This document shows, one piece after another, positions 8,990 to 17,399 of a stretch of 64,000 bases of DNA. A program made the position numbers and the translations under genes. The notes beneath the pieces were generated by a model. It was not told where the DNA came from. It saw nothing but the letters and a program-made list of their open reading frames with translations, and made no database searches. This stretch comes from Bacteroidota bacterium. GTDB taxonomy: Bacteria > Bacteroidota > Ignavibacteria > Tepidaquicellales > Tepidaquicellaceae. Position 1 is the first letter of the stretch, and every line of letters starts with the position of its first letter. The stretch is from positions 124,001-188,000 of the forward strand of contig JAFDZP010000005.1 of the NCBI GenBank assembly GCA_018266835.1. The letters are read 5' to 3'.

Positions 8990-11200
8990 TTATACTAATT
9001 TTTTATACTCATTAATTGTTCTCTGATAAACATATTCAAGCTTTTCAATATCATTTCCAATTTCACCCATATCGCCTTTACGGCATTTTGCTTCAATGTT
9101 TTTGCTAATCTCCTGAATAAGCTTTGCACCCATATTTATGCTTGAGCCTCTTAAATTATGCACAGCTAAAATGAGCTTCTGAATTTCATTATTCTTCCAG
9201 TGTTTCTTAATATCAGAAATCAACTGAGGAGTCTGCTTTGAATACAAGTTAACAACTTCTTTAAGGAATGATAAATTATCTATACCTGTTATCTGTTTAA
9301 GATTTTCCACAGTTGATGTATCAATCAAATCATCATTATTATATGTCAACGCTCCTGTAACTTTTGTTATAGGATTACTTCCCCACTTCTCAAGCATAGT
9401 TTTAAGCTCTTCAGATAAAATAGGTTTGCTGATAAAGTCATCCATACCGGCATATAAGCATTTTTCCATATCTCCCTGAGTGGCATTTGCCGTCATAGCA
9501 ATAATTTTTGGTCTCTCTGCAGGAATCCATTTTTCAAGAATTCTACCTGTTGTTTGTATTCCATCAAGCTCAGGCATTTGCACATCCATTAACACTAAAT
9601 CATAATGCTGTCTGTTCAGACAATCAAGAACTTCGAGTCCGTCACTCGCAATATCCGCTACATAACCCATCTGAGCTAAAATTCGTGAAGCTATTTTCTG
9701 ATTGATAATGTTATCTTCAGCGATAAGAATTTTTAAAGGCAGTTTTTCCGATAGCTTCTTTTCAGTGACTTCAGGTTTTACGATTGAAGTCTTGTTATCC
9801 GTACACATCAGATTAAATACATCGAACAGTTCTTCCTGATTTATCGGTTTCGTTATTGAAGCAGAAAACAAATCCTGATTTACAAACATATCTGACTTTC
9901 CGCTTTGTAAAGCTATAATAGGAAACTCATTTCCTTTAACTCTTCTTATCTCTTTTACTATCTCTCCATTGTATTTTTCGTTGAGGACTAAGTCCAATAA
10001 CACTGTATCAAACTTATACTTTTTCAGCCAGTCAATTGCCTCATATCCGCTTGGTGTAGTCTTCGGCTTCATACCCCACATCTGAGTCTGCAATGAAAGT
10101 ATCTGTCTCAATACCCTGTTCTCATCTATAATAAGAAGATTCTTTCCTTTGAGATTTGGTATATCCGATAGAAGATATTCTTTTACCTCTGTTACTTCTG
10201 ACTTCTTTACACTTATCGTAAAATAGAACGTAGTTCCGATTCCTTCCTTGCTTTCAAACCATATATTTCCGCCCATCATATCAACAAGCTTTTTACAGAT
10301 TGCCAAACCAAGTCCCGCACCTCCGAATTTTCTCGTAAGTGATGAATCTACCTGCGAAAACTCTTTAAATATCTTCTCAGCTTCAGTGTTCTTAATACCT
10401 ATTCCTGTATCTCTTATTGAAAACTCAAGCTCGATATCATCTGAAGTTTTACCGGGCTTATCTATTTTTACTACTGATAAAAACACATCTCCCTGATTGG
10501 TGAACTTCACTGCATTGTTCAATAGATTCACAATAATCTGACGCAGCCTTGTTATATCTCCGAATATATTTTCAGGTACCTGAGGATCCACATAATAAAT
10601 AACCTCAAGTGATTTTGACCAGGCGCTGTTTGATATCAAACCTATCGCATCATCAATGCAATTTCTCAATGAGAACGGCTGATATTCCAATGCGAGTTTG
10701 CCCGAATCAATATCTGTATAATCAAGAATGTCATTTATCAGAGTAAGAAGCTTATCTCCGCTTGAACGAATAGTATCTACATATTCCTTTTGCTCAGGAG
10801 TTAAATTTGTATCCATTAATAATCCTGACATACCAATTACTGCATTCATAGGTGTCCGTATCTCATGGCTTATAACTGATAAGAACTCAGACTTAGCGTT
10901 TACTGCTGCTGCTAAATCGTTCTTCATTTTCGTTATTTCATCAATTAACACTTTCTTTTCCTCTTCCAGAGTTTTCTTTGATAAGTCATTCAAATGAGAA
11001 GAATCCTTGCCTGAATTCAAGCTCAATCTTTGAAATCTATCGTATGTATTATCTATTCTGTTTACTATTTCTGACATTTGATTTTTAGTGATTTCCGGCT
11101 CATTTTTACCGGTTTTTACATCGTCATTTTCCGCAGTTTTAGCATTTTTCAGCGGTGTTCGTTTCTTGTCCGATTCTTTATTTATATGTGTTGCTTTCAT
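8990..11200 (-). CDS. Hybrid sensor histidine kinase with two receiver domains and an Hpt domain
   Basis: A 736-residue cytosolic phosphorelay protein. After a charged N-terminal stretch with predicted coiled coil (about residues 70-105) comes a HisKA box SHEIRTPMNAVIG with His112. A HATPase follows (DTGIGI and GGAGLGLAICK boxes). The first receiver (about 354-465) has LLIIDEN and LLDLVL; the second (about 489-610) has ILIAEDN and LVLMDVQMPELDG. The C-terminal Hpt module has HNLRGSSINMG with the phosphorylatable His near residue 685. No membrane segment or recognisable sensor domain is present and there is no DNA-binding output, so the input signal and final target are unknown. A free Hpt protein is encoded just upstream on the same strand. 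Confidence 0.93.
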   Translation of the reverse strand: MKATHINKESDKKRTPLKNAKTAENDDVKTGKNEPEITKNQMSEIVNRIDNTYDRFQRLSLNSGKDSSHLNDLSKKTLEEEKKVLIDEITKMKNDLAAAVNAKSEFLSVISHEIRTPMNAVIGMSGLLMDTNLTPEQKEYVDTIRSSGDKLLTLINDILDYTDIDSGKLALEYQPFSLRNCIDDAIGLISNSAWSKSLEVIYYVDPQVPENIFGDITRLRQIIVNLLNNAVKFTNQGDVFLSVVKIDKPGKTSDDIELEFSIRDTGIGIKNTEAEKIFKEFSQVDSSLTRKFGGAGLGLAICKKLVDMMGGNIWFESKEGIGTTFYFTISVKKSEVTEVKEYLLSDIPNLKGKNLLIIDENRVLRQILSLQTQMWGMKPKTTPSGYEAIDWLKKYKFDTVLLDLVLNEKYNGEIVKEIRRVKGNEFPIIALQSGKSDMFVNQDLFSASITKPINQEELFDVFNLMCTDNKTSIVKPEVTEKKLSEKLPLKILIAEDNIINQKIASRILAQMGYVADIASDGLEVLDCLNRQHYDLVLMDVQMPELDGIQTTGRILEKWIPAERPKIIAMTANATQGDMEKCLYAGMDDFISKPILSEELKTMLEKWGSNPITKVTGALTYNNDDLIDTSTVENLKQITGIDNLSFLKEVVNLYSKQTPQLISDIKKHWKNNEIQKLILAVHNLRGSSINMGAKLIQEISKNIEAKCRKGDMGEIGNDIEKLEYVYQRTINEYKKLV

Positions 11201-11348
11201 TTAGATAGTCATCTCACTTCTTTTAGGTATCAAAAGGATACACTAATACTATAGTTTGCACACACTATCCCCTAAAACTGTACTAGAATTAAGTCTTTAT
11301 ACTCAATTTCATACTATTATACTTAGAAAAACCGTGCCAAATAAAAAA

Positions 11349-11375
11349 AGCCGGTCCGGATTAACCGGAACGGCT
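11349..11375 (-). terminator. Intrinsic terminator after the Hpt gene
   Basis: A GC-rich hairpin (GCCGTTCCGG/CCGGACCGGC, one mismatch) is followed by seven T residues on the minus strand, just after the Hpt stop codon. Confidence 0.8.
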
Positions 11376-11412
11376 CTAAAATTACCTATATGTAGGGAAA
11401 ACTATTTTACTT

Positions 11413-11754
11413 CTAAGCTATTATCTTCTGCAAGGCTTCTACTGACTGGTCATATAAACTCTGCAAATCTTTCATATTCTGCTCTTTTTCATCATCGCTG
11501 CTGAATGATTCAGTCTTTTCGAGCTTAAAGCACAATTCGCCAAGTGCCTGAGCCCCTATACTAAGACTTGAACCTTTCAATTTATGAGCTGATTTATTCA
11601 TTGCCCCTATATCGCCCGAGGCCGCATGGTTCTTTATATCATTCAGCGTGTTAACGGAATCTGTAATGAACAGGTTTACGATTTCCTTTAGAAACCCGCC
11701 CTCTTCATCCATCATTCTCAATTCATCTAATGCGTTATTGTTGATTAACTCCAT
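11413..11754 (-). CDS. Stand-alone Hpt (histidine phosphotransfer) protein
   Basis: A 113-residue four-helix phosphotransfer protein. The motif AHKLKGSSLSIGAQALGELCFKLEK carries the phosphoacceptor His (near residue 57) followed by the Lys, Gly and Ser residues typical of Hpt domains. The N-terminal helix LDELRMMDEEGGFLKEIVNLFITD also matches Hpt families. It lies immediately upstream of the hybrid kinase on the same strand but is separated from it by a terminator, so the two are probably separate transcripts. It may carry phosphate between the hybrid kinase and an unseen response regulator. Confidence 0.9.
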   Translation of the reverse strand: MELINNNALDELRMMDEEGGFLKEIVNLFITDSVNTLNDIKNHAASGDIGAMNKSAHKLKGSSLSIGAQALGELCFKLEKTESFSSDDEKEQNMKDLQSLYDQSVEALQKIIA

Positions 11755-11827
11755 TATTACTTTATCCTATTTTTTACATTAAAAAATAAGCCTAACCAGA
11801 TTATATACAAGATAGTTATAGCTTCTA

Positions 11828-12973
11828 TTATAAAGTTCCTCTTAGTTCCTGTTCTCTTTCAATAGCTTCAAATAAAGCTTTGAAATTCCCTTTACCAAAA
11901 CTTCTTGCGCCTTTTCTTTGAATGATTTCAAAGAACAATGTCGGCCTGTCTTCAACAGGTTTGGAGAATATCTGAAGCAGATACCCGTCTTCATCTCTAT
12001 CTACAAGGACTCCAAGTTTTTCCAGTTCAGTTAAATCCTCATCAATCTTTCCTACTCTGTTTTCAAGTTCTCTGTAATATGTTGTCGGCACTTTGAGGAA
12101 TTCCACCCCTCTTCTTTGCAGTTCATTTACAGTCTCAATAATATTACCTGTAATCAATGCAATATGCTGTGCGCCCGGACTGCCGTAAAAATCAAGATAT
12201 TCTTCTATCTGTGACTTCTTCTTTCCCTGAGCAGGCTCATTTATCGGAAATTTAATCTTTCCTGAACCGTTCTGCATTACTTTACTCATCAAAGCTGTAT
12301 ATTCAGTTGAAATATCTTTATCATCAAAAGAAATAAGCTGGCTGAAGCCCATTGTGTGAGCATAAAATTTCATCCACTCATTCATTTTGCCGAGCTCAAC
12401 ATTTGCTACAATATGATCAACTGCTTTTAAGCCTGTATCGTCTATCCCCTGAACCGCTCTTGTTCCGGCCGGTACAAATCCCGGAAGGAAAAGTCCTTTA
12501 TAATTTTTTCTTTCAATAAACGTGTGAATGGTATCGCCGTAAATTTTTATAGCTGACTTAATTATATAGCCGTTCTCATCTTCAATTTTTGTTGGAGCTA
12601 AATGCGGAACTGCTCCCCTCTTTGTCGTCTCTTCAAAAGCGCTGGTGGCATCATCAACTTCAAATGCAATATCACGCACACCGTCACCGTGAGCTTTAAC
12701 ATGGTCTGAAATTTCGTGGTCGGGAGTTAGCGCTGTTGAAAGTACGAACTTGATTTTATTTTGCTCTAACAAATAAGAGGTAACTTTTTTATCTCCGGTT
12801 TCAAGTCCTCTGTAACCTGTCATTTTGAAACCTAAAGCATATTGATAGTAGAATGCAGATTGTTTTGCATTCCCTACATAGAATTCTAAATGGTCGATTC
12901 GTTTAAGAGGAAGAAAATCAACTGCGGCAGAACCGTTAGCAGCAGTTACTTCATTTTCAATTGCAGTTTCCAT
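11828..12973 (-). CDS. hppD: 4-hydroxyphenylpyruvate dioxygenase
   Basis: This 381-residue Fe(II) enzyme converts 4-hydroxyphenylpyruvate to homogentisate in tyrosine breakdown. It has two vicinal-oxygen-chelate halves, beginning at IDHLEFYVGNAKQSAFYY and KAVDHIVANVELGKMNEWM. The iron ligands are the His in VDHIVANV, the His in GAQHIAL and the Glu in LFFEIIQR. The C-terminal SFGKGNFKALFEAIEREQELRG is the family's closing helix that gates the active site. No homogentisate dioxygenase or fumarylacetoacetase is adjacent. The 700-bp gap upstream carries an unusual series of paired direct repeats that could be regulatory or just repetitive DNA. Confidence 0.96.
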   Translation of the reverse strand: METAIENEVTAANGSAAVDFLPLKRIDHLEFYVGNAKQSAFYYQYALGFKMTGYRGLETGDKKVTSYLLEQNKIKFVLSTALTPDHEISDHVKAHGDGVRDIAFEVDDATSAFEETTKRGAVPHLAPTKIEDENGYIIKSAIKIYGDTIHTFIERKNYKGLFLPGFVPAGTRAVQGIDDTGLKAVDHIVANVELGKMNEWMKFYAHTMGFSQLISFDDKDISTEYTALMSKVMQNGSGKIKFPINEPAQGKKKSQIEEYLDFYGSPGAQHIALITGNIIETVNELQRRGVEFLKVPTTYYRELENRVGKIDEDLTELEKLGVLVDRDEDGYLLQIFSKPVEDRPTLFFEIIQRKGARSFGKGNFKALFEAIEREQELRGTL

Positions 12974-13401
12974 AAACTAAAATTTTCTAAGTTTGTCGAA
13001 ATTAGCTTTATTATTATCGTTTTAAAAGTCGGATTTTTGTCGCATTCTCTTACAGTTTCAAGTTACAAGTTTCAAGTTTCAAATTGTTACCTTATTGTAA
13101 CATTCTGAGCGAAGCTCAGTCCTGTCTTTAGAAGGATTCATTTTCTATACATTAAATAAAATTGTCACATTAATGTCACATTTTATTATTCATTATTAAT
13201 TATAATTATTCATTAGTGAAATTAGTCGGAAAATAGTCGGATTTTATTTAGTAGTAAGTCAAACGTACAAAGTATAAAGTCGCATTAATGTCACATTTTA
13301 TTTCCATCATATAGTTTTTTCAATACACCCCAAAATTAATTCACTGAATTGATGAATTTTTGACGGATTTTATTTTCTCTATTCATTTTTTCGTCCATTC
13401 T

Positions 13402-13438
13402 TCCCCCTCCTTACTAAGGAGGGGGATTGAGGGGGAGG
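13402..13438. repeat. CCCCCTCC/GGAGGGGG palindromic repeat
   Basis: CCCCCTCCTTACTAAGGAGGGGG forms a near-perfect hairpin followed by a second G-rich block. Similar units are at 13475-13512, 43035-43455, 55510-55543 and 56816-56855. Confidence 0.7.
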
Positions 13439-13474
13439 TTAAGTAAAGAACAAATTTTAATTTTCTCTTCCAAT

Positions 13475-13512
13475 AACCCCTCCCTGACTCTCCCCTTAAT
13501 AAGGGGAGGGAA
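13475..13512. repeat. CCCCTCC palindromic repeat, second unit
   Basis: TCCCCTTAATAAGGGGA forms the stem, preceded by an extra CCCCTCCC block. It belongs to the same family as the unit at 13402. Confidence 0.65.
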
Positions 13513-13587
13513 AATTAAATAGTCGCAAAAAAGACGCATTTTATTTTAACTAAATCCTTTTCACACAATACTCAAAAAAAAAAAAAA

Positions 13588-13623
13588 TCCCTGCCTAAAA
13601 ATAATAAATTTTTTTAGCAGGGA
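13588..13623 (-). terminator. Intrinsic terminator after the 999-residue T9SS protein gene
   Basis: The stem TCCCTGC/GCAGGGA with an AT-rich loop is followed on the minus strand by a run of thirteen T residues. Confidence 0.85.
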
Positions 13624-13669
13624 CAAGATTTAATTTCCTATTACTACTAATAGGTACAAACTTTCTAAA

Positions 13670-16669
13670 CTATTTGACAAGAATCATTTTCTTCGTCTCC
13701 ACAAAATTGCCTGCCTCTATTTTATAGAAGTATGTTCCGCTGGCAAAATTACTTCCGTTGAACTGTGCTTCATAAGTTCCTGCTGTCAGTTTTTCATTAA
13801 CAATATTATCGATTGCTCTTCCCGATACATCAAAGATTGTAATTTTTACAAATTCATCTTTCGGCAAGGCAAATTTTATTTTTGTCTGTGGGTTGAACGG
13901 ATTCGGATAATTCTGCTCAAGAGAATATTTACCCGGAATCTCATTCGAGAGATTAGAAATACCTGCTAACGTATACCACCCTCCGGAAAAACATTTAATT
14001 CTTCCATCTCTGCAGCCGGCAATAACTTCGTTACCGTTTGCGCCCATGTTAACATTTTCCAGCCTGTTTATATTATCTAATCTTGAAACTTTCTCGCATG
14101 CAAAATCAGTGCTGCCGCTTCCGAAAGAATAAGTGAATTTTACCGCGCCTGTATTTCCATTTAAGATATAAAAATTATCACCAAGTGTACCGCAGGCAAC
14201 AGATGCTTCCGTTAATGATCCGGGACCTGTTGGTCCGATAATGTCTGCGCCCATAACATAAGTAGCATCCAGATTATTATTCCAGATCGGTACTCCGTCT
14301 CTCGGATTTATTTTCACCATTTGCTTTGCTCCGTTGAAAATTGTAATCTCACCCAGATTTACATTGGGGTCCGGCCATATACCTTTATAGTATTTTACTA
14401 TTCCGTTTATACCTGTTCCAAATCCTGTAGAGTAAATTGAATTACCTGTTGCGCCATCTAGGACTGTAATTGTAGAAGTAAATCCTACAAGACAAGCTAT
14501 ATCAGGAATTGTATCTGCATTCACACTCGGAATACTTGTCATTCCCCAGATAACTGCAGGCGAAGTGTAAGACCATATTTGTGAACCTGAATTATTATAA
14601 CCTCTTATTGAATACGGTCCGCCGCTCTCTCCCATACCTACTGCAAATCCTGCTGACGTTGTAACTAAGTCATATGAAAATGTCTGAGGCATTGATGTTG
14701 TTAACATCGATTGTCCTGTTAATCCATTCAGAATAAAAATTGTTTTTCTTCCGGGAGGATTTCCGCCTGTTCCGTTTGCATCCATAAGTACATCGTTAAC
14801 TCCGTCACCGTTAAAATCTTTATCAACTTTTACAACGTTAACATCGCCGTCGCTGAAACTTACAGAATCTCCGAACTCCCAGATTTTCTTTCCGGTTCTT
14901 CCAGAGATAGTATAAACTTCTTCATTGCCGCCGCCTGTTCCTATTACTACATCAGGAATCCCGTCGCCGTCAACATCGCTTCTTACCTGCATTGCCTGCT
15001 CATAAGGAACAGAACCGCTGTTATTATTATTGTACCCTGAATTGAATGTCCATAATATATCAGTCGTAACCGATGAACCGCCGTTGTAACATGTTACAAG
15101 ATAGTTCGTCGATGCAACTAAAACGTCATTTATACCGTCTGCATTAACATCGTTTATTTGTTTAATTGAAATAGGTTTAAGATCTGCAGATGTTGAGTAA
15201 GGATTTACAGGTACAGTTCCTTCCCATAAAATTTCACCAAGTGTACCGGTTGAGTTTGCTCCTGTTCCTGTAACTTTTAATCTCTGAACTGAACCATTAA
15301 CTGCATTTGAATTTATTGAAATAGAATCTGCATAGCTTGTAGCTGTTGTAGGATTAAACCAGATTCTTAATTGCTTCGTTTTCTGTGTATCGATAACTAT
15401 CGGGAATGTAAGTCCTACGGTATCAAGTCTGAATCTTGCACCTGCAAAAGATGCTGAAGTTATATTCAATGTCTGGCTTCCTGTATTTGTTACATTAAAT
15501 AAATATCCTGATGTACATCCAACTCTTCTTGTACCGTAAGCATAAGTATTTGCGCTTAATGTTAAGTAAGCGCCGCTGTAAACACCTTTACCCTTAAGCT
15601 GAACTTGTTTAACAGGTGTACCGCCGTCATTTGAAGCGATATATAATATACCTGAAGTAGTATCGTAAACTGTCGGAGTAAATGTAACTGTGTAATTTTT
15701 TTGCTGACCTGCTAAAATAGAATCAGGTGCATTAGGAGAAATTGTATATCTCGGATTTGAAATATTAAATGAATTCAATTTCAGAGTAGCTGTACCTGTG
15801 TTCTGAATAGTAAGAGTCTGCGGATTTGGAGTGTTTAAAATTGTGTTTCCAAAATTAATAGTTGCAGGAGCAGCTATAACCGGATTGCCGGCCCCGGATA
15901 AAGAGTATTTATAAAGAGTTGAATATGAACCAACGGTATTCCCTATTCTTTGCGCCAAGAGATAAAGATTTTGTCCGTCGTAATACATTCCCCGTGGAGA
16001 GTCTGAACCGTCAGGGTCAGGTCCCGGGAAAGAAAATATAGTATCCCCTACAGCTTTTCTGAATGCAAAAATTCTTTCAGGCTCGCTGCTGAAATTATCG
16101 TTTACATATAAAATGGTGTCACCTTTAAATGCAATACCCTGTGCCTGTTTACATCTAAGAGGAATTGAGTCAACTTTCAATCTTGATGTTAAGTCTATAG
16201 CATACGCCCATGTGAATGGATAAGTAGTAACTTCAGGATAATAAACTGTGAACCAGATTTTATTATTGTTGATTGTTAGTCCGCCGATGCCCTGCGCATA
16301 TGTTCCTGTTACAATGCTGTCAACTTTTACACCTGACATATTTATTTTATAAAGCTTTGCTCCGTTGCTTGTAAAATCCTGAGCAATCCAGAACCCGCTG
16401 CCATCCCATGCCATACCGTGATTAAATCCGTAAGGCATTGCAATGCTATCGAGTATCTGAGCTGTTCTTGTAATTTTATAAATCTTGGCAGGTATAGAAG
16501 CTCCTGCATTATCATAATCTGAACCAACCCATAGTGTATCATTCTTAGCAGTTATTCCCCAGAGAAAATTATATGAACCGTAATTGGGAAAAGGATATGA
16601 TGAAACTAATGTCTGGCTGAAAATATTTTGTGAGAGAAGAATTAATAAAAATAGTAGTAACTTTTTCAT
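13670..16669 (-). CDS. Secreted T9SS cargo with VCBS/FG-GAP repeats and an ASPM-SPD-2-Hydin-like domain
   Basis: A 999-residue exported protein. Residues 1-18 (MKKLLLFLLILLSQNIFS) are a signal peptide. The N-terminal third resembles a beta-propeller. Around residues 265-470 two ASH-type immunoglobulin-like repeats are seen (FGNTILNTPNPQTLTIQNTG). The segment about 500-880 has VCBS/FG-GAP-like motifs (INDVNADGINDVLVAS, DVDGDGIPDVVIG, DFNGDGVNDVLMDA) with Ca-binding-like Asp clusters. The last 85 residues are a type IX sorting domain with NYPNPFNPQTKIKFALP, cleaved on export. It is probably attached to or released from the cell surface; the ligand is unknown. A strong terminator follows. Confidence 0.88.
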   Translation of the reverse strand: MKKLLLFLLILLSQNIFSQTLVSSYPFPNYGSYNFLWGITAKNDTLWVGSDYDNAGASIPAKIYKITRTAQILDSIAMPYGFNHGMAWDGSGFWIAQDFTSNGAKLYKINMSGVKVDSIVTGTYAQGIGGLTINNNKIWFTVYYPEVTTYPFTWAYAIDLTSRLKVDSIPLRCKQAQGIAFKGDTILYVNDNFSSEPERIFAFRKAVGDTIFSFPGPDPDGSDSPRGMYYDGQNLYLLAQRIGNTVGSYSTLYKYSLSGAGNPVIAAPATINFGNTILNTPNPQTLTIQNTGTATLKLNSFNISNPRYTISPNAPDSILAGQQKNYTVTFTPTVYDTTSGILYIASNDGGTPVKQVQLKGKGVYSGAYLTLSANTYAYGTRRVGCTSGYLFNVTNTGSQTLNITSASFAGARFRLDTVGLTFPIVIDTQKTKQLRIWFNPTTATSYADSISINSNAVNGSVQRLKVTGTGANSTGTLGEILWEGTVPVNPYSTSADLKPISIKQINDVNADGINDVLVASTNYLVTCYNGGSSVTTDILWTFNSGYNNNNSGSVPYEQAMQVRSDVDGDGIPDVVIGTGGGNEEVYTISGRTGKKIWEFGDSVSFSDGDVNVVKVDKDFNGDGVNDVLMDANGTGGNPPGRKTIFILNGLTGQSMLTTSMPQTFSYDLVTTSAGFAVGMGESGGPYSIRGYNNSGSQIWSYTSPAVIWGMTSIPSVNADTIPDIACLVGFTSTITVLDGATGNSIYSTGFGTGINGIVKYYKGIWPDPNVNLGEITIFNGAKQMVKINPRDGVPIWNNNLDATYVMGADIIGPTGPGSLTEASVACGTLGDNFYILNGNTGAVKFTYSFGSGSTDFACEKVSRLDNINRLENVNMGANGNEVIAGCRDGRIKCFSGGWYTLAGISNLSNEIPGKYSLEQNYPNPFNPQTKIKFALPKDEFVKITIFDVSGRAIDNIVNEKLTAGTYEAQFNGSNFASGTYFYKIEAGNFVETKKMILVK

Positions 16670-16743
16670 TAATAGATTTTTAGGTTTATCAATAAAATTA
16701 CCTGTTTTATTATTGTTTTGAAAGCAAAAAATGGATGGGAATG

Positions 16744-17322
16744 TTATTCTAATTCTTCTGGTTCGAATGGTACGATAGCATCTAAATCTCTTTGATTTAA
16801 TATTCTTTCTATTAAAAAATGTAATGCTCTAATTGCATCTATACAATGTTGTCCAGTATGAATTAAAAAGGAGTATCTAAAATTCCATATTACATACTCA
16901 TAAGCTGTTTCCTTTTTATCCTCTAGAAGAACAATATTCTCTTTCAAATCTTTATAAATATCCTCAAAATCATCCACAAGCCATCCTCCTGTAGGTTTTT
17001 GGCCATCTACTTCTACAGGATTAAAAGTATCAATGTACCACTGGTTTTCTTTGAGAACTTCTTCGGATTTTTCATGAACTGCTTTTGTAAGTTCTTTTTC
17101 TATCTTAAAACTATGAAAGTATTCAGCTTCATCATTCTGTTCAACTTCTTCTAGATCAATAGCAGCCGAATAATAAGTTAAGAGTTTTTTTCTAACTTCA
17201 AAAACAAAGATTTCATAATCTCCATAATGACCTCTTTCAAAAAATTCAATAACATCCTTAACACTTTTCAAAAATGACTGAAAGTTTTCTGACTCTAATA
17301 TTTCCTTTGGAGTTTTATGCAT
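16744..17322 (-). CDS. DUF5063-like protein of unknown function
   Basis: A 192-residue acidic, soluble, largely helical protein with no signal peptide. The segment VDDFEDIYKDLKENI followed by a Trp/Phe-rich helix and the ending GQHCIDAIRALHFL resembles DUF5063 proteins known mainly from Bacteroidota; this is family recall, not a search. It lies between two T9SS cargo genes, separated from the upstream one by a terminator, so it is probably its own unit. Its cellular role is unknown. Confidence 0.6.
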   Translation of the reverse strand: MHKTPKEILESENFQSFLKSVKDVIEFFERGHYGDYEIFVFEVRKKLLTYYSAAIDLEEVEQNDEAEYFHSFKIEKELTKAVHEKSEEVLKENQWYIDTFNPVEVDGQKPTGGWLVDDFEDIYKDLKENIVLLEDKKETAYEYVIWNFRYSFLIHTGQHCIDAIRALHFLIERILNQRDLDAIVPFEPEELE

Positions 17323-17340
17323 AATTTTTATTATAAAAAA

Positions 17341-17367
17341 ACCTGCCTTAGAAATTACACGGCAGGT
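17341..17367 (-). terminator. Intrinsic terminator after the metalloprotease gene
   Basis: The stem ACCTGCC/GGCAGGT is followed by a T run on the minus strand, 30 nt past the protease stop. Confidence 0.8.
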
Positions 17368-17399
17368 TTAAAATTACTAAATACTTATGAATAAAAAAT

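Larger units (their letters stand above)
13028..13543. repeat. Five paired GTC direct repeats with 11-bp period
   Basis: In the gene-free stretch upstream of hppD, pairs of half-sites of the form GTCRSAWWWWW-GTCRSAT, usually followed by TTTTATT, occur at 13028, 13164, 13225, 13279 and 13522. In every pair the two half-sites start exactly 11 bp apart (13028/13039, 13164/13175, 13225/13236, 13279/13290, 13522/13533). A degenerate pair is at 13351/13362. The rest of the 12974-13669 gap holds short ACTTGAA-type repeats (13050-13086), two CCCCTCC palindromes and a terminator. Confidence 0.6.
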
